A stretch of 64,000 nt of DNA from assembly GCA_009869945.1 (NCBI GenBank), contig WIXG01000212.1:62001-126000 (forward strand), given 5' to 3'. Positions 37,101-51,700 of the stretch are shown piece after piece. Under the pieces are notes generated by a model. The model was given only the letters and a program-made list of their open reading frames with translations. It ran no database searches and was not told the DNA's origin. The translations under genes were made by a program, and so were the position numbers. This DNA comes from Mesaphorura yosii. Its lineage: Eukaryota > Arthropoda > Collembola > Poduromorpha > Tullbergiidae. Every line of letters begins with the position of its first letter. Position 1 is the first letter of the stretch.

Positions 37101-40100
37101 AATTTCAAGTGGTCTCCTTTTCTTCTGCGCTGCTGCTGGAGAATGAGAACAAGTTGCGAGTTGCAACTGTATTACATTTTACACGAGTCCGGGTCCTGGC
37201 AGGCAGGCAGGAATGTTGTTGAAAGAGTCGAGAAACACGACAAGAACAAGATTTTTATTGCCTACTTCAATTTTATGCCCTTTTCTGCTCCTGCTGCCTG
37301 CCTGTTTGGCAGTCCAGTCACATTCGTAATTACGTTTAATCCAAAAATGCCAAGCTAAACGCAACGCAATGAGATGGGAAGGCCTCAATCTGAGTCGAGC
37401 ACTTCGCACTTGCTCTTGCTGATAAGCACAATCACAAACACGCTATGCCACACCACGAGATAAGCATGGCACGGCACGGCAAGAGCCTAAATCGCCTGCC
37501 CTGAGCGTAATTATGGACACGGACACGCCAAAATGCCATGAATCATAATCAGCATCAGCATAAATATTAAATAGCATGCCAAAAATCGTGCTGAATGACT
37601 TGCCTGGTCGTCTCGGCCTGCTTCAAGTACGCCGCCCGCTCGTCTTCGGGCATGTCGACCAGTTTGTGCTCCAGAATGCCGGAGAAGGGAATCAGCGTCG
37701 AGCCAGGGTCGTTTTTGTCGATCCACTCCTTGATCTTGATCAGCCTGCAATTGTGCAGTGCGAGTGCACAAAATAAAAGTAAACGAGCACGTAAACAATT
37801 AATAAATCGCATGTGTCATCCGTTCACAGTGCACGCGATCGCGATCCGCTGTCTGGTTTCTGGTACTCAGAAAGAAAGAACCCACGCATTGCATTATTGC
37901 CTAGACCGTGCTCGATTTGAGAAATTAATGACTTCGGCTTGGCCGCTCAAGTCTGGCTGACTTCAAAAACCAATACGTTGTCAGATCAAAGGCAAACGCC
38001 AAAACGTTTAAGGCACGCAAGCTGAAAAAGGAAACGAGAGCAGAACAAATGATCTCGCGGGAAGGTGCGGTGAAAGTGACGGATTGCGTCGGCGAAGGGT
38101 GCAATTCATTATCCGTACTGGGCGATGGTGCCTTACTTACCATTTGTTCTTCTTCCGGATGTAGTCCTTCTCAGACAAGTTGACCAGGTAGATGATGGGT
38201 TTGGCGGTGATGAAGAGATGCTTGTTTAGGATTTCAGTCTAATTGCAGTAGAAGAGATGAATTAAAGAAAGATTCAGAGCATTCATTCACGCAATTTTTC
38301 CACGCACCTCGACTTGTGACCATTCAATCATCCGAATCCATTTCTTTTCGTCCACCAAATGCGTCTTGGCTTTCGCGAGACAATCCTGAAACGTAAAAGA
38401 GCAATAATTTCATTGCTTGTGCATATTTTTCATGGGACAGGAAAAGTAAATTCGGCCATAAGCTTGGGTTTTGGAATGCAGGCCACACACCCTCAAGCAC
38501 ATTTTATCTTGTACCAATGTAAATGCAAATGTGAAACGTGTTACAAGCCTACTGGACTTTATTTCTTTTCATTTGCGTTTGCAGCAAGGTAGAAGCAAGC
38601 ATTGAACCAGTCGTCAGAATGACAATAATTACCAAGTCAGGTAATGTGAATGGCATTTAGCATTCAGCAGTTAATATTACGCTTTATCTTCTGCAAAATA
38701 ATTGTGTTTCGAGACAGCCTATAATTTGTGGCCCAACCGCCATTTACTGCGCTGCCGTTGCAGTGGACTGGACTTGGGCACTCGACGCTGCCAAGAAGCA
38801 TTTAATAACCCGCTCTTGCTTTCGCTGCATTTCATTGATGTTTCTCTGTTTGGAATAAATTTACATTAGACAATGTACGAATTGCATTGACTGCAATTAC
38901 GCATCTGAGAATTAAAAATCAAGTCAAGTCAGAATGACAAAATATGAATTTTAAAGACGGAATTTCACTCGATTATACAACCACACACAGGCAGGCGTCA
39001 TTAAAAATTCTCGACTCACTGCCGCACAGGTGCAACAGCACAGGCGTAAAGGGAAAAATTGCTACGCGTTGCTCGCAGCGCTGTGATTAAGACGAAAAAG
39101 AAGGCTGGTGTTACACGGATCGAACGTAGAGTCCAATGAGAAGCAGAAGCTCGGGCAGTAGGCAGGGACGGATCGAGGCAAATCAGAAACACGAGCATGA
39201 GCGTGAACACGAACGTGAGATTGAACAAACCAAAGCCACTGAGCAATGTTCCACGGCATGGAGCACAGGCCCGAGAGGAAAAGTGTGAAGTTATCACTTA
39301 ACTGTAATTAATATCATCAACTTCAACTTTAACGTGAGCGTATTTCCGTTCTGCCTTGCCCTCTCATTGCGCATTTGCATTAAACATAATGATGATGTCC
39401 TGTCCCGTTCTGCTATGGCTCTACTGTTTTATTGTTCGTGTTCACACTTTTTATGTGTACTACGTCGGATTTCAATTAAATCCTCGAAAAACGCAAAGCA
39501 GACGCAAACACGCGACACGCTAGGATGAGTATGAGAACCTACGGCTTGGATGGCTGGTAGCACAATTTTTAATAGTAGCTTGATTTTAATTGAATTTGAG
39601 TGTAATTTGAGCGTCATGCGTCTTGAGATGTGTTGAATAATTAATTTGATCCCCGCCACGACCACGTCAGTTCACATTAATTATCGTTAAATGCAGTCAG
39701 ACACAAGACAGAAGCAGAAGTAGAAGCTAAATTTTGAAGTACGAGCAAGAAAGTCAGGTATTTGAACTCGGGGCACCTTTCTCATTAATTGTTCATTGCT
39801 CCTGAACTCTGGCGCGACTCGAAGCTCAAAACCAGAATCTGTGAGAATGAGAATTGAAATTCAGAGCGCAAATTAAAAGCAATCGCGATCTCGATCCAGT
39901 TTCCAGGTTCAGAAAGAGCAGCACAAAATAAATACGAATTTGATAAAAACTGTAATTTTGCCTGGCGTGGAAAGGCAATGCAAGGCAAAAGCAAAAGCGC
40001 TAGCCTGTTTTATCCTCTGCTTTCATCCTTAGTTGAAACTACTGCAATTATCTTCTGCTCTGCTCTGCTTTCGCAACGCAACGGCAACGACAGGGTTGAA

Positions 40101-43100
40101 AATCTTTACGACGGACGACGACGACGTGGGCAAGATGAAGAGGGTAAATTATATATTATTTGCTTTACAAACTGTTATTGTTTGCCATTATTTGTTTGAA
40201 ATTGAATCGAAGCCTAGGCCGAATGCGTGGTCCGTGGTGTCTGTGTGGGATCAATCGTTGAGTGTAAACACTATTTACATTCGACACACAATGCCAATGC
40301 CAAAGAAGGCAAGACATGCATGCGAAATGATCGTAATTATGGACTTATTAGTATCACGAATACCTTCCTTGTCCCTTGCTATGATACCTTTGCTCGTACG
40401 AGCAATAATTCGGGCGTGTAGTGAAAAGAAGAAAAGGGTGCGAGTGTCAATAGTAAATAAAAGTAATAATAAGTCACTTTATTTACACTCGACGACTACG
40501 ACCGTCTGTTTGCTCTTTGTCAATAAACACGAAACGAAAATACACCGACAATTTTGGGGAGAAAGCCTACTTGAATGCTCGAATACGTCAATGAATTTGA
40601 ATCCCATTCGTGTAAACTTACATATTCTGGCTTTCCTTTCTTGTCTCCGCCACGGACAACCGTTCGTTCCAGTTTGTCCAGCGTCGATAGCACGTATTCC
40701 TCGTCCTTGAGTCGAAGCTCCTCACTGGGAACCCAAAAAATTCGCAATTAGAGCAAAAGGAATTAAAGAAAAGGCATACAACGCAATTCATGAGAAAAGT
40801 GGACCCTTTTGCTCTGCGTCGCCTGAGTGTTCGTCGTAAATTCGTGTCGTGCCGTACCTGATTGTTTCAAAGTCACGCACAGGATTTATTTCTCCGTCGA
40901 CGTGGATGACTTCGTCGTCGTCAAAAGCCCCTACAATGCAAAAATTACAGACGATGTCATTGTTTTCCTTCTGCTGCTTTTCGCCTTCGGGTACGCTCAT
41001 TTTGCGAATAAAGTGCCTTGTCCGGGACAGACTCCAGACTGTCCTGAGAAACGAGAATCGACTGGCACAATTGCTTGCGATTCTCAGAAGGCACAGGCAC
41101 AGAAGAAAATGATCCATCATCACGTTCGTTCGCATTTCACACGAGAACGAGCCGAGTGGCCGAGTCGAAGAAACGAAAAGAAGAAAGGATCGCAATTATT
41201 AGGAAAGGGGTCCCTTCGCTCGTTCGCCGAGATCTTTTATGTTTGTAAATAAAAGTGATTTACTGTCGTCGCGAGACACGCAACAAACATTTAACGAGCT
41301 GCTGGCACCGCACCAAAGACCAAGACCAACTTTCGTCTTAATTCCATTGTTTTGTTATTGTTGCGTTACGTCTTGACTCTTGACGGTCTTGACAGTCAGG
41401 CCCTGCGCTGCTCAGAAAATAGCAATGGCAAAGACTATTTTTACACTGCACAACGCGTAAAGTAAATGCTACAATAAAAGTACAAAGGAAAATTACATCT
41501 TACATGATTTCATGAGGATCATTATCTCGTCGTCATGAGAAAAATATTTGGAAGTATTATTTCAATAGCGCAGCGTAAGGGTAATTGTTCTCCGAATCCC
41601 GACCAAATTAGAAACACATTAAAAGAAGGAAAAAGACTTCGAATCTCGATCTTAGGATCAAAGTTTAGAGTCTGTCTGGGTCTCGAGCCACAGATCATTA
41701 AGATGATATCCGAATCAAGCTAAATACTTACGGCAGACGTGGAATATGGCATCACACGCTCGGATGTTGGCCAGAAACGCGTTTCCCAACCCCTGACCCT
41801 CGGCGGCTCCCTTCACCAGCCCCGCAATGTCAACCACGTTCAGGTACGCCGGGACTTTGCTGCAACACACGAAAGAACGAAGAAATCGCGTTATTGCATC
41901 TGCATCGCATGTCAAAAACAATCAAATCAAGCACAAAACCCATTTTAGACTTGTGTATTAAATAAAATTCATAATTTCATCCATTTTTAGCATTAGCAGG
42001 AGCCGTGTACCGTCAGGAGTCCGAAAGACACGACTCCGAACTACTCCCAGTCCGAATGGTCGTTCAGTCGTAATTGAGTCCGAAAGTCACAAGTCCGAAT
42101 CGAAGTGCAAGAGTCCGAGTCCAACCGCACAAGTTATTAAATCGTTGGTCATTTTAATCTGAAAGCTAAAATCAAGCATAAGGTCTCTATGAAATATGCA
42201 TAGTTGATTGAGTATGCATGCATATTTTGATTGAAAGTTAGATTGTAGATTCATAAAAGTTGGAAGTAAGTACGCCCCCGCCAGTTAAGAAGGCGAGAGC
42301 GATCAAGAGCACATAAGAAATTGTTTGGTGACTCGTGCGTCTTCTCATTATAGTACTAACCTAATTTTTACCCTGCCACAGTTGCTTACGGTAAGAATCT
42401 TAGGCCTCATGCACTTCGATTCGGACTTGTGACTTTCGAACTCAAGTACGGTGGGACTGAACGACCATTCGGACTCCTGATATATAACCACCGGAGCGGC
42501 CAATGGCCACGGTCAATTTATCATATCAAATAATCAAGAGAAAGTTCAACCCTTTCCATTTCGATTAAATCGCACTGCCTGCTGCCTGCTTCCCTTCGCC
42601 AGTTTTATGGCCCCATTCATTCTGCTGGAATAATAATCTAATCCACACCTTTATCATCAACGAAATTTCATCTCGGGAGTGTTGGCGTTCGGTGTTGGCA
42701 GCCATTTCGCGTCCTGAATTCCGAATTCGAACCACCCACAACGCATTAAGGGTTCTAATCTCAATCTTAACTTAGCTCGTTCAATTCAGCCCGTTTCGAA
42801 TTTCGAGCAGCAAGCAGCCATAAAAATTCGATACTGAATAAATGATGATGGGCTCAAAACATGCAAATGCAGGACGTATAATAATGTCCAAATCTAGTCC
42901 GAGGCCGGGAAATGTAAAAAATGAGCCCTTTCTCTGCTCCGCGCGTTCGGTGGCATGTTTCTGAAAAATTAAAACCTGAACTCGATATTAAAGGCTGGTC
43001 CTTATTCAGAAATCTGAGAATTAATGAGGTGTCATTTACTGCCGCTATTCTACTCCACCGTCCGTCGTCCAACGCGTCAGAAGCCTGCAATTAAGTTCTC

Positions 43101-45711
43101 AAGATTTACTACGAGCCGTCAGTCGTCGTTCTTTCATTTCGTTGCTGAACCAAAAATCAATTAAATTTTTACGTAAAAAACGCGAACTTTGCCATTCGCT
43201 TTTTTGGTTGTAAAGAGTACGAAAAATTAATAACATCTTTCTGTTCACCGGTTTCTGGTTTCTCGCTTTCCATTTGGCGTTTTGGGTTACTTTTCAATAA
43301 AGCAACATAAAAATCAATTACGTAAATTATTCATGCATCACGGCCCTCAATGCTTGCCCTCAATTTCAATTCTATTAATTTTTGGTAGTTTTCTACGTAA
43401 AAATGCGAATTGCGGGCCAGACCAGAAAAAAATGAAGATTTCCACCCCTTCTTCGATAATCCTGCTTCAAGCTTCGAATCAGGCGTATTATTAATTGGAA
43501 ATCTTTGTCTATTCTTAGATTCATCGATTCCTGCATTGCCCTGCCCGACCCGGATTGTTGCAGGTTGCAGCGCAGCATGTAATTTGATAACATTATCATC
43601 AGGAAGACAGAATGAAGAATGGTGATGAAGATGAAGACGAAGATAAGAAGCAGCAAACAAGAAAGCGCCTAATGAATGCATAGAGCATTCGATTGCCCGA
43701 TTGCATCGCACTGCGTTTGAATATCGTAATCCTGAATTCGAATTGGTTATTTTTATAAATCTCCGAATTAAATTTTGTGTCTGCACTTCAATTACTCCGA
43801 AATTGCCTTCGTATCGCATTGAGTAGAAACTGTTGGAATTCAAAACTCGAAAACTCCAGTGCAGCAGTGATGAAATCTCAAATTACAGGGACAAGAATTG
43901 GAATTAGAAAGATGCGATGATTATTGTAATAAAAGCATGGTTGTGGCTGGGCTCAAGTGCCCAGTCGAATTCGAACTCGAAGATTACAAATTAAGATAAT
44001 TTACGGGATCACACAGACAAAAAGTGGTTCTGTAATTGTAAAATTGTCGGATTCTATTCTGATTCCATCTTTTACGCTTTATGCTTTTCTCAAAGTTCTC
44101 ATGATCAAGAGTCAAGAGAATGAATAAGAAGGAGGTACAAAATAACAGAATGCACGTAGCACTACTCCATAATCATAATTTTGATTTTGTTTGACGCTTT
44201 GCTTGGCAACGGCTAAAAATTTTCTGGTTCTCGACCTCCTAGACAGACGCAGACTCAATGTTCAAAACCAAGATTTTTATTCCTTGCTCCAAGATTTTAA
44301 TTTGCTTGTTTATGCGTTCAGAAATACGTCAAATGACTGACTGCGTCAAAAACGGTGCGCGATTGAATATTGTATATTTGTATTAAGTAAGCATGCAAAA
44401 TTCTACTCAAGTCCAGGAATCCGTTTGTCAGATTCGCAAATGGCAAATGGTGAATTTTCGGTACTCCGGAATGCCAGAAGCAGTGCGGGTTCGTGCTGCT
44501 CCGTTTATCGGTCTCGGTCCGGAAGTTTGTTATTTAAATGGAACCAAGCAAGAAGCTTGAAGCGCGCAAGTTCGCACGACACGAGAAAAGGACCGGAAGC
44601 ATTTCGTGCAACATGTCAAAGTATTATTCATGCGCTTATTAATGTAATATTTTGTGTGGATGTGATTATGACGAGGCATTCAATGAATCGACAGGCAGGC
44701 AGAGGCAAAACGCACGAACCCTGGCTTGGCTCTTTCTCGTAATTAGTTACTACCTGTCAATATGCCTGCCTGGCTCGTTCTGTTCTCGTTCGAGTTTCGA
44801 CTCTTTTAAAGTGAGAACTCCACGTTTAATACTTTAGCACATGTTCCCAGTTGCTGTTCCCTGTTCCATGTCTCGGTCTCGTTCGCATGTATGCGAGCAC
44901 CACGTTAAGCGTTTTAAACCTGAATTATAATGAGAGTGAATTGAATTGAATAGCAATAATAGCAGCAATAGCACTAGCAATCATCTATTATTCAGGTTCG
45001 TATTACACTCGTAACTGCCAACTCGTTCGCCTCAATTCACTATTCACTTTATTCACGTCATTGAATTGCATCGAGAGTAAGAATCCAAGATCCACTCCGC
45101 TGGAGTGCCCCGCCTGACTGCCTGTCCTCTTGCATGGTTGGTGTTCGAGTCTACTTGTTTCGATATTTATGCCATGCCTATTACGGATAAATGGATAAAT
45201 ACTCCAAAATTTTGAAAATGAAAACGCCTGACGACTGGCCAACCGCAATGGGTTGAATTGAATTGATTTTAATAATGCATATGACAGGCAATGGCAATAA
45301 CACATTACTCTTTAACGAGGCCACACACCGACCCGATTGGCGCTTGGAATTGAAAGCCATGTGCTGCTTACCTGAGCGGTTTGTGATAATTGCACAGGTA
45401 TTCGAATCTGTCGTCCGGAACAGCTACCCTACGTAAGGTCAAAAGAACAAGTGGAAGATTAGAATACGTCTGTCATGAAGTAAGGAACTAAGTTCAGGCA
45501 ATTAAGCGCATGATAATTGTAATTGTCACTTATTCTCATTCGGATCGATGGTGCAAAAGGGGAAGTTTTCAGCTGGAATCGCACTCTTGGTCAGGACGTT
45601 GAAGAACGTGGATTTGCCAACGTTTGGTAGTCCAACAATGCCAACTTTTAGGTTTGTGCCCACACGGCCCATGAGAACGGGCTTTTTCTCTTCTTCTTTC
45701 TTTGGTGCCAT
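34135..45711 (-). CDS. OLA1: Obg-like ATPase 1 (YchF/OLA1 family)
   Basis: Eleven in-phase exons: 45530-45711, 45372-45428, 41732-41859, 40858-40930, 40622-40724, 38308-38385, 38141-38238, 37604-37744, 35848-35944, 34396-34518 and 34135-34245. They give 396 residues, the same length as human OLA1. OLA1 is a cytosolic P-loop ATPase linked to translation control and stress responses. Visible motifs are G1 GLPNVGKST, the [13 protein letters not shown] switch segment, G3 DIAGLVKGA and an atypical G4 NLSEKD, the kind of change that favours ATP over GTP in this family. The C-terminal TGS domain ([47 protein letters not shown]) is complete, and the start is the ATG at 45709-45711. Intron 2 is about 3.5 kb and carries a MITE-like element. 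The donor after 37604 is GC, not GT. The introns hold no other recognised gene. Confidence 0.97.
42013..42480. mobile_element. MITE-like non-autonomous DNA element with long terminal inverted repeats
   Basis: The left end (42013-42109) and right end (42410-42480) are inverted copies. Both begin TCAGGAGTCCGAA at the outer edge, and both contain AATGGTCGTTCAGTC and a GAAAGTCACAAGTCCGAATC block ending CGAAGTGCA. The left arm is about 26 bases longer, through an extra stretch that repeats the AGTCCGAA-type unit. The roughly 300 bases between have no coding capacity. It sits in OLA1 intron 2. No clear target-site duplication was found at the borders, so the superfamily is unassigned. Confidence 0.8.
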
Positions 45712-48700
45712 GATTTTACTGGTGACTGATTACACTGATTAGTTAATTAGCTAATTGATTGATAGCTTGGAGTCCAATTCACGAACTGGGTCAAGACAGT
45801 CGCAAGAATCACTGGAAAATAGCACGTGGTGCAGAATAAATGCCTAATTAGTCTAATTGATCTGAACGGGGTACTGGAACACTAAGTTATTGCCTGTCAC
45901 AACGTAATTAACTGCCCTATCCACAAACTAAGTCCTAAATATGTTGGACAATCGAGTCTCAGCTATTTGCTTGAAGTTAATCACGAAACCACATTTTCTG
46001 ATTTTGGGCACATATGTGTACGAACAGGCCCGCGAGTGTATTCAAAGCCGGCTCAGGAGCAGGCATGCGCTTGGAAGAACGCGTGGTAGATGGCGAGATC
46101 GCCCCAAACTCGGTTAAGAGCTCCAGCTCGGTAGTGTACCTCACTTCCACTTTCCACAGCCAACAGTGCCTTTTCATACTTGTGAATTTCGACTGTTCGC
46201 ATGTCGCATTGCATCTTTTTTGCTGCTTGCCCAAATTACATGATTCATTTAATTTGAATGCGACCACAAATCGTAGTCGCAATCTCTCGCAGATCACGTA
46301 CACATACATTTTGCCACAAAGTAACTGATAATTGTGTTGACTGTTGATGCGTGCTGCTCGGAGATGGAAATGAAAATATGATCTATCATTCATCTGCGCA
46401 CTGCATCTGCATTGCATTGACGAATCTCAGGCGTCGGGCCACAAAACAAGGGCGAAAGACGGTGCTTCAGTTTCAGTATTTTGAATCAGACTCGGGTCCG
46501 GACTCGTATTCAAAGGTAATTAAGTGTGGCATATCGGGAAACGGCGCACGGGAGACGAGGATTCTATCCGCCTAGCTGGCTGGGCTGGCTCGTGCTCATC
46601 GTTTCGTGTTTCGTGTCCGCATGAGTTCAGATTCTGAATACGAGCCGAAATTAGCCCGACATTTGAATATGGCACACGGCAGGCACGGCCACGAGTGAAG
46701 CTGACGCGTTCATTGTAATGACGCGAAAGCAAAAGTTTAAGGCGAGGTTTGAATTTGAAAGATGAAATTATGAATAGAAGTGTGCCCCAAAGTTAAATGG
46801 GCCGAATGCAGATTGACAGATTGGCCAGAGGTTGCGAGTTCACTTCGAATTTACATTCTGCGTGGTTCGTTCTCACCAAAGAGGAGAAAAGGGCAAGTGC
46901 GACATTCATTTTTGATGGAAATCAAGTCTTTTTTTACTTTTCACATCAATTTTCCCTTCAAACTTTGAAACGAAAAGGAATTCGCAACCATTTTCGAGTT
47001 TCGAAGTTCGTATGAGATTCCGAAATTCTGCGGCGCGGCAAGACGAAAGGCGAAATAGGAAATCGAAATACAATACAAATGCGAATGCGAGCCTCCGAAA
47101 GCAAATATCTCCTTTGAGCTTTGAGCAGTGCCGACCGACAATGGAAATGAGGCACAGGAGAAAAGAACCGGAAATCAGGATGCAAAGAAAGTGAAATACT
47201 GAGCACAAGCGTAGATCGGCCTGCCCGAGCGGATTCTTTGATCATTCATTGCCATTATGCGAGATTACCATTGTTAATGCAAACATTTGATACTTTTGTT
47301 GCACTTCCAATTTCGAATCGGATCGGCTTCATTCGCTGCGTTCAGGACACGTGTGACGTCGGCTTCAGCGTGTGATGACGACCGGCGCTCGATTCCAGAT
47401 TGAAATTGAAATGCTAATTGCTCTTTGCCCTTGCGCCTTGCATTGAACAACAATTTAATAACGGTAATATCAGTTTTCTGTCTGTCTTTATTTGCCAGTT
47501 TGAATGTCAATGCTTTGATTTGATTTATTTGTTCGGGGTTCAGATCCTGAAATCTGAATCATCATCGCCTTCAATTCACAATTCATCAATTCACACGATC
47601 AACCAGACAAAAGAGTTGATGTTGATCAGATCAGTGCTTTGATTTTGATTTGGTGCCTTGGCCTTTGAATTGATTGTTGATGGCTGGCGACGGTGCGGTG
47701 ACTAGCGACTTGATTTCTTCGTCGTCGGGCAGCGAATCATCCGAAGAAAGACTTCAGAGAAGAAAAGGAGAAGAAGAAGAGCAGCGCAATTGCAATTAAG
47801 CAGGTCCTTTGATAACTGAAGCCTGAGTGACGTCGTGTACTACAACTATGATCATCACCTTCTCCTGCGTCATGCAATGCCGGCACTGGCGCGGCGCGAG
47901 AGATGATAGACAGATTAGCCAAAGCCAAAATTGACTTTGACTTCGGTAAGCGTAAGGACGGCACTTGGCTTTCAAAGTGTCAATTCAGAGTTATTTTTAA
48001 ATTGTTTCCTTTTGTGTAGTGCCTCTTTAGTTGTGGACTGTGGATGCGGATCCCTTTTCTTCTGTTTTCATTCCCGTGCTGTGATGTGGCGTCATTGTCC
48101 GTACGTCCGTCGATTGGCAATGCAAGATGAGGGCTTTGATGCTGCCGCCACCGCCAAAGCAAAAGCAAAGCTAGCGAGGTTCGTTTTGACTGTTGAGTTT
48201 GACTTTACATTTGCGTTTGCGTTGCCTTTGATCTGGATTCTAAGCAACTATTTGCACAGTGCAAATATAAAACGGTTTTTGGCTGATCGATCCCAAGATT
48301 TGTGGATGCTGACGCTGGCGGTGTTGGTCTTTTTTATTTTTGGCTATTTGCTTCGCCTTGCCTGCGTCGGCGCCGTCGTGTGAATTGTGAAATTGCCGAT
48401 CTGATGCCAATGCACAAAAGGCACCAGGCGCACGGACGGACGCAAAGTACTGGCAATTTGGAGTTGGTATTGTTTCTCAGAATGTGAAGATGGTTTTGTA
48501 CTCTTGCTTTTCATCTTCTTGTCCCTTCAAGCCAACCAACCACGCCTCCTTCGCCTTTTCCCTACTTCCACATCCACGACTTTCCTCTTCCCGTTCCCGT
48601 TCCAACCACAGCCACGGCTCTCGAGTCGAGCTTCGGCGCAGCGCAGCGCATCTCTTCTGACGTCTGACTTTGAATTGACTTTTACGCAAGACGGAAGACA

Positions 48701-51700
48701 TGCACGAGATGTAATCACGAAAGAGGCATTTAATTTCTTTTCTGTGCTCCGCTCCAGAAGACGGACGGACGAAAATGAAGTTGAGAATTTGTGCCAGTGC
48801 CAAAAAGTGCACGAACCCGTCGGGGCTTGCCTGGCCTGGCTGACCCACCAACCCGGCTTAAAACCAACAATGTTGCACCCATTATCATCATGCAATGCAA
48901 TTCCGATGCAAGGGCGAAACGTATAATCATCTTCATCTCGTCGATCTGGGCGAATGGTCAACACGAAAATTATTAACCGCTAACCACACAATTCATTCTT
49001 CACGCGGTCTTTATTTCGTATTTCGCAGACTGCAGACGGGACGAAGACGACCACAGCCAGTCTGCCCATCGCCGATTTGATTTCGTCTTATTAAAGGGTC
49101 AGCCGCCAGAGCAGCAGACCAGCAGACTATCGGCACCTCGGCTTACCCTTTTCATGGAGGTAAGGGTCAAGATTGCTTAACTTTTTAACCCAAAAGCTTA
49201 AATCCTTAATTGCACTTTTTTAATTTCCTCTCGACCTTTTTGTCTTTAGCGCTCAGCCGAGCCGGTACTAAAATTAAATTTATATGGATCCGTTTTATGA
49301 AGTCATTTTGGAGAAATCTGTGCTGTGCTTCTGGTCTGATTCTTGGCGCCGCCGGATTGGAAATTGCTAATTGAAGATGGTCTCGGGATTTCGGAGTGGG
49401 CGGGGCAGGCGCAGGACGGAGCAGCAGCATAGCGGAAGACTGCACAGAACCGACGAGCAGAGCACAGACGCGGACGCAAGTGTCAATTTTTAATAATTTA
49501 GTGGACTTTGAAGGCACCCAAGTTTCAGAAGCTTGAGCCGGCCAATAACAACGAACACCAGCAATTCAAGACAATTGACTCCAGCCATTTACGAGAGTTA
49601 ATTCGAAATGGGAGTATTTGAGGCTGCATAAATTATGAGTCCACGTCCGTCCAGGCCATGTTGGAAATGTTTGTGCTTGCATTTATGGAGATGTCCATGA
49701 GCCATGAGCTCTAAGCGTGATTAACCGGAGGAGCAACGCATTAAGCAAAGTCTAAGCGATTTAAAGCTACGCTGTGGCTGTGGCATAGCATGGCATGACA
49801 TTAATATTAATCTTAATGGAGTGGCTCCATTGTTTCGTCCTTGTTCTTGGTTAACTTGGCTTGGTCGTGCCCATTACATTACATTACGCGATTACACGCT
49901 TCATTTGGGGCGCACAGCAACAAATGCAATGCAACCCATTTGTATTCAGAAGCCAGCCCGGGTCAGGCCAGGTAATGGTAATAAAACCGGGCATCATAAT
50001 TTTTATTTTATTTTGGTTCTGGCGCAGCGTAGCACAACGCAGTGCAATGCGCACGGTTTTGGTTTTGATGTATTGCGGGATCCTCCCAGACGCAGCGAGA
50101 ATGCAGAAGGTGTTTCCCGAATCAAAAATTATGAAAGAGAGTTATTACAAATGCAAAGATGATAAATGCTCACGCGGCTTGGCTAGCTAACTGGCTTGTG
50201 TGGGAATCTGGGATCTGGCTCGCAGCCTAGCCATCAGCCAAATACGGCACGGACCTTAATGCTTAATGCTATACTAATACGCACAGCAGGAAACTGAAAA
50301 CCCCCTGCAAATCATTACACCATTACACATCGTGAAAGAGGACCCGATCCATGATTCAGAAACAATGTAACATGAACACGTCTTCTTTCTTGACCTGACC
50401 CATGATCAATCTGAATTCACATCTGCTGCGGCTGGCTGCCTTCGCCTTCTTCTTGCCTGCATTTTGACATTTATTGCCATTTTGCAATTTTGGCCTCGTG
50501 TTTTGCCAATTATTCTGCAGTCGAACTCATGAAACTTGAATCCTGAAATTGCGTTTTGTGTTGGTTGTGAAATGAAGTTGTTTTGCTCCTCGCCCGGCCT
50601 GAAAGTTGATGCTCTATCTCGGATCTTGTTTTGGGGTGAGACACGTTAATGGCTTTTCGTCCCTCTTGTTCTCTGCCTTGATGACTAATTTTGGCTGTGG
50701 CAATGGCTTGTGCGGAGCGCTGGCGCTGGCTGTAGAAACTCCAACTCCGCTGAATCTGAAACTAGAGAATGAATTCTGAACTGAAAGCCTTCAGTCTTCG
50801 TACTGCCTTGCCTTGCCTTGTGTTCATTACGGGGCTAATTACCGTCGTCTTTTTCCTCCTGCTACTCCGGCCTGTAATGAGATGAGTTGCAGGGCGAGAA
50901 GGTTATTCAACAGCTTCACTTCGCACCGCACCGCGGCCCACGTCGGCTAATTCAACCGAGTACCATAAAATTCTTCAATTTAACCAGGCAGATGCAAATA
51001 CCACGAAGCATAAAATGGTAAATTACTCGCAACTCACGTTTAAAAATACGTGAAGTAAAGTCTCTCCCGATCTTCAATTTTCATCTTCTGCCAGCCAGCG
51101 CAAGCGTCAAACGGACGCCAGAGAGTCCGATCCAGGACACATTGCACAGGCACATAGAGTAGACGCCGGCGACGGTCGACGAGACACGAGAGGGAATTCT
51201 AAATTTACAATCTCAGTAATAAAATTCGCATTTCGTATTTCGCAACCACAACACAACAAAAATTCACAGCCTCAGCCTCAACTATCGACTTTCGAGTCAC
51301 TAAAACAATTACTTTCTTAACTTACCTTACCTTCGGTTTCAGCTTTTCTACTGCCGCCGCCGCCGTACGCTATTCGCCGAGTGGTCCGGTGCCCGAATTT
51401 ATGTAAGGCGAAGACGAAGACGCAGAAGGTCGAAAGAATCCAAAAATTAAAAATGCAATTCGCATTTGAATCGGCATGGCGTCACTGCCCGATTCATCTT
51501 CCGCTTTCTTTACAACCTTATTCATACGCATGTTTAAGATACATGATTCTAAGTGGTGCGGTGAGACGAAAGTTGCGAGTGTCTTTTCTGTGTACTGCGT
51601 AAGAGCGTAGCTGTAGTAAAGCTTGCGAATCCAATAATCAAAGTCTGATCTTTCGTCGTACGGTCGCAGGTGTCGGGACGTTTTTATTTGGAGATAAGCC

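Noticed and set aside
40033..40710. 225-codon plus-strand ORF opposite OLA1 exons and introns.
   Set aside because: It runs through an OLA1 intron and antisense to an OLA1 exon, with no protein-like domains; a chance ORF.
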